Below are positions 58,928-64,000 of a stretch of 64,000 nt of DNA, piece by piece. Both the position numbers and the translations under genes were made by a program. This stretch comes from Golubevia sp. BC0850 (lineage: Eukaryota > Basidiomycota > Exobasidiomycetes > Golubeviales > Golubeviaceae). Location of the stretch: contig JAAVVG010000023.1 of assembly GCA_012976225.1 (NCBI GenBank), positions 186,001-250,000 on the forward strand, given 5' to 3'. The notes under the pieces are model-generated. The model made no database searches. It was given only the letters and a program-made list of their open reading frames with translations, and was not told the DNA's origin. Position 1 is the stretch's first letter, and the number at the start of each line of letters is the position of its first letter.

Positions 58928-60013
58928 TCATTCCAGACCTCTATCCTTTCTCCATTGAGTCACCCACTGCTTCAACCTCTCCACGTTCTCTTCTACATCT
59001 CCGACTTCCTGACTCTTGAGCTCTACTATACACTCCTCTGGGTAGGCAGATCGAGCTTCGTCTAACACTGTTTCCATGATCTCTGCTGTGTTGTTCTCTT
59101 GAATCTTGGTCATTGGGTACCCTCTGCGTAGAAGCCAAAGAAGGGAGAATAAGAGTAGAATTGTTAGAAAAGTCGGCTTTCTACTCAGCAAACGACAGTA
59201 TTCTTTAAGAGACGTGGATCTTGAGGAGAAGAATTGGAAGGAAGAGGGTAGGACAGGCTCTCTCTCCAGACTTGTTCTCTTTTAAGCCCCTTTTGATCTC
59301 ATCAAATTGAAGGAGAGGTACATTCAAGTTCCTTCTTCCATCGTTCCTCTACTTCCAGCCACTCCTATCACTATTGACTCACCACTACTGACTCACCTTT
59401 TCTCAAGCCTACTCCAGAGAACCTGGTGATCACATCTAAGAACCACCACCAAATCCACCCATCTCTCTGGCCAAGCATCACAAGTATGCCAATCCAATAA
59501 AAGCCCACCTCTATCTTCCCTCTCTTGATCCTCAGCGTTGGTTATCGGTGCCTCCTTCTCTGAATCTTCCAGAGGTTCTGGAGCCGTACCTCCTGTCTGG
59601 GGCTCTAATTCATCCAATAGCCTATCCTCGTCAACTTCATAAGTATCCCATTCTTCATCGTAAGAGGTGTGGAACTCTTTGTCCTTGACTAAAGTCGAGA
59701 CGTCGACGTGTCTGAAGATGGAGGAAGATGAAGAAGATGCTGAACTTGAAGAAGGAAAAGCGGCTGCTAGTTGAGCTGCGAGAGTTGACTTTCCTGTACC
59801 TGGAGTTCCAGTGAATACAATGTTTGGATAGCTTCATTGCATTGGGATGAAATCAATTGGAGGATAGAATAGTTGGTTAGAGGAAGTTAGGTGGAGAACA
59901 ATTGCGCCAGGATGGAATTGGCTGGCTCCTCTTTCGTCCTGCTTTTCATTGTTTCCTTCATGGCTATTGATTGCCTTGGATGATTCTTGATTCTGTTCTC
60001 ACCTTCTAACCAT
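58928..60013 (-). CDS. FAP7: Adenylate kinase isoenzyme 6 / ribosome factor Fap7
   Basis: Small nuclear ATPase/adenylate kinase needed for late 18S rRNA cleavage in 40S maturation. Exons 60013-60003, 59831-59397 and 59123-58928 encode 213 residues. The P-loop is NIVFTGTPGTGKSTLAAQLA. HVDVSTLVKDKEFHTSYDEE, GLLLDWHTCDAWPERWVDLV, and RLEKRGYPMTKIQENNTAEI follow in the family order. A Glu/Pro-rich insert (EPQTGGTAPEPLEDSEKEAP) makes it longer than yeast Fap7 (197). Exon 1 has just 11 coding bases (MVR plus two bases). The family start MVRSYPNIVFTG supports it. Confidence 0.93.
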
Positions 60014-60474
60014 GATTGTGGCGGTGCGTTTGAGCGGAATGGGTGTCGTTGATTGCGGAATCAAAAATTCTCAAAGACAGAAAATCTTCTTCATTAGCCA
60101 AACCATGGTCCATTGGATCTTCCGCCTTCAAACACAGGAATGCACAGCTATTTCAAGTGAAATGCTCAGATCTTTGACTGCGGAGAATAGTGTACAAATC
60201 TCTTCTACGGCGCCATCTGTATTCCTTGCAGGCGGGCAAAGCTAGGCTGGAGACGGACCAGAAAGCCTCAACCATCGGATCATCGAACGTCGAGGTGAGT
60301 ATAAAGCATTCGAAGTTTCTGCGCTCTCTTCTTGGAATTACCCATCTTCCTTCATCATCCAACTCGAATCAAAATCATCTTCTTATCCTCACAAGCCGCC
60401 AAGTAGGAACAAAGCTCTCTCAGATCATCCGCCCCTTCTTCTCTCATTCCTCAACTTCTACCACCTACTTCAAG
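60014..60474. promoter_or_regulatory. Divergent promoter region between FAP7 and the RTA1-like gene
   Basis: 461 bases between opposite start codons. A plus-strand frame runs through part of it into the RTA1-like gene, but its upstream part has no protein character. No TATA box was identified. Confidence 0.4.
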
Positions 60475-61878
60475 ATGATCTCCTCCAAAGTACTCTCAGC
60501 TCTTTTCCTGACACTCTTACCAGTTGTTTCAGCCCTCGAAAACGCCCCAGGAGTCCCGGCAGATTCGATTCTCGTGAGTATCTGGCAGTTCCATCGATGT
60601 TTTCAGACGCTGACCTCCGAACCCTTCTCCTTCTTTCAGTATTACTCCCCAAGCGTCGTCGGTGCTGTAGTATTTGGAGTGGTCTACATTTTGGCCTCAA
60701 TCTTCCTCTTCATCAATACTTGGGCGTGGAAGGATTGGTACGCTCTAGCTCTTCCAGTCGGTGCCTTCTTCCAAGGTGTAGGTTTCTTTGTCCGCATCCC
60801 GTATAGGGATCAACCAGGAGGCATTGGACTTTATATTATCCAGGATCTCTTCATTGTACTTGCTCCAGCCTGCTGTGAGTTTTTGACCCCAGATTGGGCT
60901 CCTCTCTCCTTTCTTAGACATGGCAACCAGCTTAGCTTCGCTCAGAGCTGTCATTCCCCTCTTCATTTCTCTTGATTCTCTCCTTTCCTCTGTTTACTTT
61001 TTCTGACCTTCAAACTCTTCGTTTCTTACTTGTTCTCCCTAGACTTCGCCTTCAACTACGCCACCTTCGGTAGATTTGCCCAAACCCTAACCAAAGAACA
61101 TCAAACTGAAAGCAAGTCTATCAACCTAACTCTAATTCCAGCGAGAAAGATGGCTTTGTTCTTTGTTACTAGTGATGTTGTTACCTTCCTCATTCAAGCA
61201 GGTGAGTAAAGTAGGTCAGCTTATAAACGTGTCGCGACGTCTGTTGTTGACAAACTTCTCTCTTCCAATACACTAGGTGGTGGATCTATGCAAACGAGCG
61301 AAGATCTTGCTTCAGTCGGAGAGAAGATCTTCTTGATCGGAATCATCTTACAATTCGTTTCCTACTTGATCTTCCTATTTCTCGCCATTCGTTGCCACTT
61401 GATCGTTAAGTCCAAGTTCAACGCTTCAAGACCAAGAATGTCAAATTCAGGTGTTGTTTACCCATCTGTGACTAAGTATTACTTAGCTCTCTACTTCTCG
61501 TCAGTTTTCATTATCGTGAGTACTCTCAAAAGAGGATCCAAGAGAAGTGGGGGAATGTCGCATCCTCAACTTTCCAACTTTCTCACCTTCCTTTCCGTTG
61601 CTCCTTTACAGATTCGTTCGATCTACAGAACTATAGAACTCGCCATGGGATTTCGTGGCTACCTAGTCAGAAACGAAGTCTTCCTATTCGTCTTAGATTC
61701 TTTACCCCTAGTCTTTGCCATTGCAATTTACATTCCATTCTGGCCATCCTCTCTCTACCCGATCTCTCAAAAGTTCGCTGCTGGAGAGAAAGGTTCTTTC
61801 GTTCCAATGTGGGATCTCAACAAGCAAAGAACTCCACTTCTAGATCGAGCTTCCAGTTCAAAGGAATCTTTAGCTTAA
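60475..61878 (+). CDS. RTA1/RTM1-family membrane protein (lipid-translocating exporter-like)
   Basis: Exons 60475-60573, 60640-60874, 61043-61201, 61277-61515 and 61612-61878 encode 332 residues with a signal-like start (KVLSALFLTLLPVVSA) and seven membrane segments. Family landmarks: YYSPSVVGAVVFGVVYILAS, IGLYIIQDLFIVLAPA, LFFVTSDVVTFLIQ, QAGGGSMQ, FIIIRSIYRTIELAMGFRG and NEVFLFVLDSLPLV. Members (Rta1, Rsb1, Rtm1) confer resistance to toxic lipids or molasses and may move sphingoid bases. A phosphorylatable Ser-rich tail follows (LLDRASSSKES). Confidence 0.9.
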
Positions 61879-62198
61879 AGAGCAAACTTCTGACGATACT
61901 GATACCTCCAAACCCCAAAATTGTAAATGCATCTTCTTTCTTGTATAGCTTCTCACTTCACGCAAACTTTTAGCAACACATAGATTTGGTTTCAGAGCAA
62001 CTTTTTTCTAGTGATTGCAAAGCACGTTCGAAATGATGAGTGATAGGACAAAATACAAATGAGTTGATCCCCGCTGAGCATCCTTTTTCCCGGCCGCCCC
62101 ACCTTGACTGATTCTATCGCTTTTCGATTGTTTCTGCTAGTTCTGTTTCTTTAGGAGACGTTTGCTGTTTGTGGACAAGTTCTTGAAATTCCATCCTC
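61879..62198. other. Convergent spacer
   Basis: 3' regions of the RTA1-like and dioxygenase genes. No gene is seen. Confidence 0.45.
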
Positions 62199-63866
62199 TC
62201 ATGCGTAAAGAGCGAGATCAGCTTCGGAAGGGCCCAATGGATCTTCACTTGCAGCGAGATTGCACTGAAGAGTGAGAAGAGAAGAAGATCACATAGTGTT
62301 AGTTCTCGGATATCGAAGCCAATTGCAAGTCAGGTCAAAAACCAACGAGGGAACTCACCTGATGAAACATTCTAACTTCTTCAGGTTCAAAGGCTCCAAC
62401 AACCGAATGAAGCACACCTTGATTATGGAACAAAGCCATATCACCATCTTTCCAATCATGAGCATAAACCTTTGAAGGAGAGATAGCAGGACGTTGAAGA
62501 CGATAGACTAAATCTCTAACTTCTTTGAGATCGGTGAGATGAGCTCCCTCTGGATAAGGAGCATTTGGACAATTCGAATCAGCAGGTAGAGGTGAAATCT
62601 TAAGAGAACTGACTGCTGATGGATGAACTTGAAGATGTAGACCTCCGGTCACTGGATTCTTCCAGAGCTGAAACGAAAGGAAAGAGAACCGAAGGATGAG
62701 TCTTCAAATGCTTGGTACTATATATACTGTATACACTGGCTTTTTTTTCTATCCTCACTCACCATTGGTAATTCCTTAACCTTGCTTTGATCCCATTCTG
62801 GAAGATCTTTCTCTTCCAACTCTAATCCCTCAGATTCTAGACCAAGACCGACACTGTTTGATCTAGCTTTACTCATCCAGACGTAAGGATGAGGACTATA
62901 AGCTGCAGTACATCTAACAACTAACGACTTATCTTCCTTAGACAGAGATTCAAACATATCCAATCCAGAAACGAAAGCTGTAGTTCCTTTGGGAACTGGT
63001 AGCTCTTGATTTGAGCCGTCGTCGTAAACGACGAGCTGAGGTTCACCTTGAGGGACTTTGAGAGCGTATAGTGAAGTTACTCTTGGAGGAGAAAGATCGT
63101 AGAGAGCTGCATCGATGTGCCATCTGAGGGGTAAGGGGAGAGGGAGACGGGGAGGGAGATGAGCGATTGAATCAGACCAGTGTTCGCGGCTTGGACTGCC
63201 ATCATTATCTCTCGAGATGTTTCTTTTCAGGTTCGAGACTGAATTGATGAAGGAAAGAGCGAGGATCAACCTTCCATTACCTTATCAGTCTCGTCCCACT
63301 TTCTTTCTCTCTCTCTTTCTCTCACGACTCCCAGCTGCTTTTTAGCCATTGCCCTCTCTTTCCATCACTTTCAAATCATTAAATCTGGATGACTGCCTCT
63401 TGACTGACCTATAAAACCTAGTCTTGCCATCTTTCTCATCCTGTTCAGAAACTGTAGTTTTATGAAAAGTTTTATGATGAGGATGTTTCAAACTAGCATC
63501 TTTCAAACCTTGATGTTGTTTGACTAAACCATTTCCAATTAATTGAACTTGAGGTACATTTGGAATAGTTTTCAAATCTGGATGAAGAATTGATTTCTCT
63601 TGTCTTGCGTTATTTCCATGTCCATAAGATTCACTTTCTACATCGAAACTCTTTGTTAATTCAAATTGTTTCTCAGGTGAAATTGAAGTTTTTGGGAAAA
63701 TCAAAACTGAATGAGTGTAGAGAAGTTCTTGAATCGTTGCTAAATCAACAGAGGAAAGATTTGAGAGCTCGATTCCAGAGACAATTCTTCCAAAAGCTGA
63801 GTCCAGATTACGAGCCGGTGCATTTGCAAGTTTGGATTCTGGTAAGGGTAAAACTGAAATGGCCAT
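62199..63866 (-). CDS. 2-oxoglutarate/Fe(II) dioxygenase of the TauD/TfdA family, xanthine dioxygenase (XanA)-like
   Basis: XanA converts xanthine to uric acid with 2-oxoglutarate and O2 in fungi. Exons 63866-63409, 63123-62763, 62667-62359 and 62264-62199 encode 397 residues. Iron ligands: HID in RWHIDAALYDLSPPRVTSLY and the distal His in NQGVLHSVVGAFEPEEVR, whose Arg should bind 2-oxoglutarate. Other blocks that resemble XanA as I recall it: VPKGTTAFVSG, SPHPYVWMSKA, LWKNPVTGGLHLQVHP, GAHLTDLKEVRDLVYRLQRP and HQCNLAASEDPLGP. Sulphonate dioxygenases of the family usually read WHTD. Substrate is inferred from memory of the family; no purine genes lie nearby. The start is the first ATG in frame. 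Confidence 0.82.
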
Positions 63867-64000
63867 AATCGATCGAATCGAGTGGAATGTTCAGGAATTA
63901 AAGGAAAGAAAGAAGAGAAAAGAATCGAGTCGATGAATATATGAATCGCTTATCTCTCATCTCTCCATCTCCTTATCAAGTCATTCGGTCCGCGGATAAA

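Overview
The window is nuclear DNA of a fungus, almost certainly a basidiomycete. Genes are packed about one per 2.5 kb on both strands. Most are cut by introns of roughly 50-110 bases that start GTGAGT and end YAG. Base composition is moderate, well below the GC-rich red yeasts. Subphylum is a guess: Pucciniomycotina seems most likely from the gene content (long-chain alcohol oxidase, F-box families, basidiomycete arrestin-like and Pmp3 proteins). No transposon, rRNA, tRNA or CRISPR array was recognised. All exon borders were placed by eye from splice consensus, reading-frame continuity and family motifs.

Layout. 1-20.9 kb: a truncated GPI-anchor enzyme (GPI13), a 3 kb gap, a secreted Hyr1-like/PAN cell-wall protein, an amidase divergently paired with an arrestin-like protein, a mitochondrial S-adenosylmethionine carrier, cystinosin, a Pmp3-type proteolipid, a poorly resolved Ser-rich gene and a secreted lectin-like protein. 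21.3-31 kb: NOC4 (40S ribosome biogenesis) and MTQ2 (eRF1 methyltransferase) in tandem, a broken F-box gene and a UbiB/ADCK-type mitochondrial kinase-like protein. 31-47 kb: a Zn2Cys6 transcription factor, a broken RBR E3 ubiquitin ligase, a long-chain fatty alcohol oxidase, a 1178-residue intronless protein of unknown function and D-aminoacyl-tRNA deacylase. 47-64 kb: a Fus3/Kss1-class MAP kinase, a second broken F-box gene, prohibitin 2, a cytochrome b561-type protein, an amino acid/GABA-type permease, Fap7, an RTA1-family membrane protein and an XanA-like 2-oxoglutarate dioxygenase.

How the genes relate. There is no clear metabolic cluster. Housekeeping functions dominate: ribosome maturation, translation termination, removal of D-amino acids from tRNA, mitochondrial inner-membrane proteins and GPI anchoring. 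Among them are surface and nutrient functions that may vary with lifestyle (cell-wall protein, amidase, permease, dioxygenase, alcohol oxidase).

The most notable observations are: two alternative in-frame N-termini for the MAP kinase; an amidase intron whose donor reads GA instead of GT; a 14-base internal exon in the Pmp3 gene; and three decayed genes of ubiquitin-ligase type (two F-box, one RBR) in one window. I did not find a wholly new multi-gene system.
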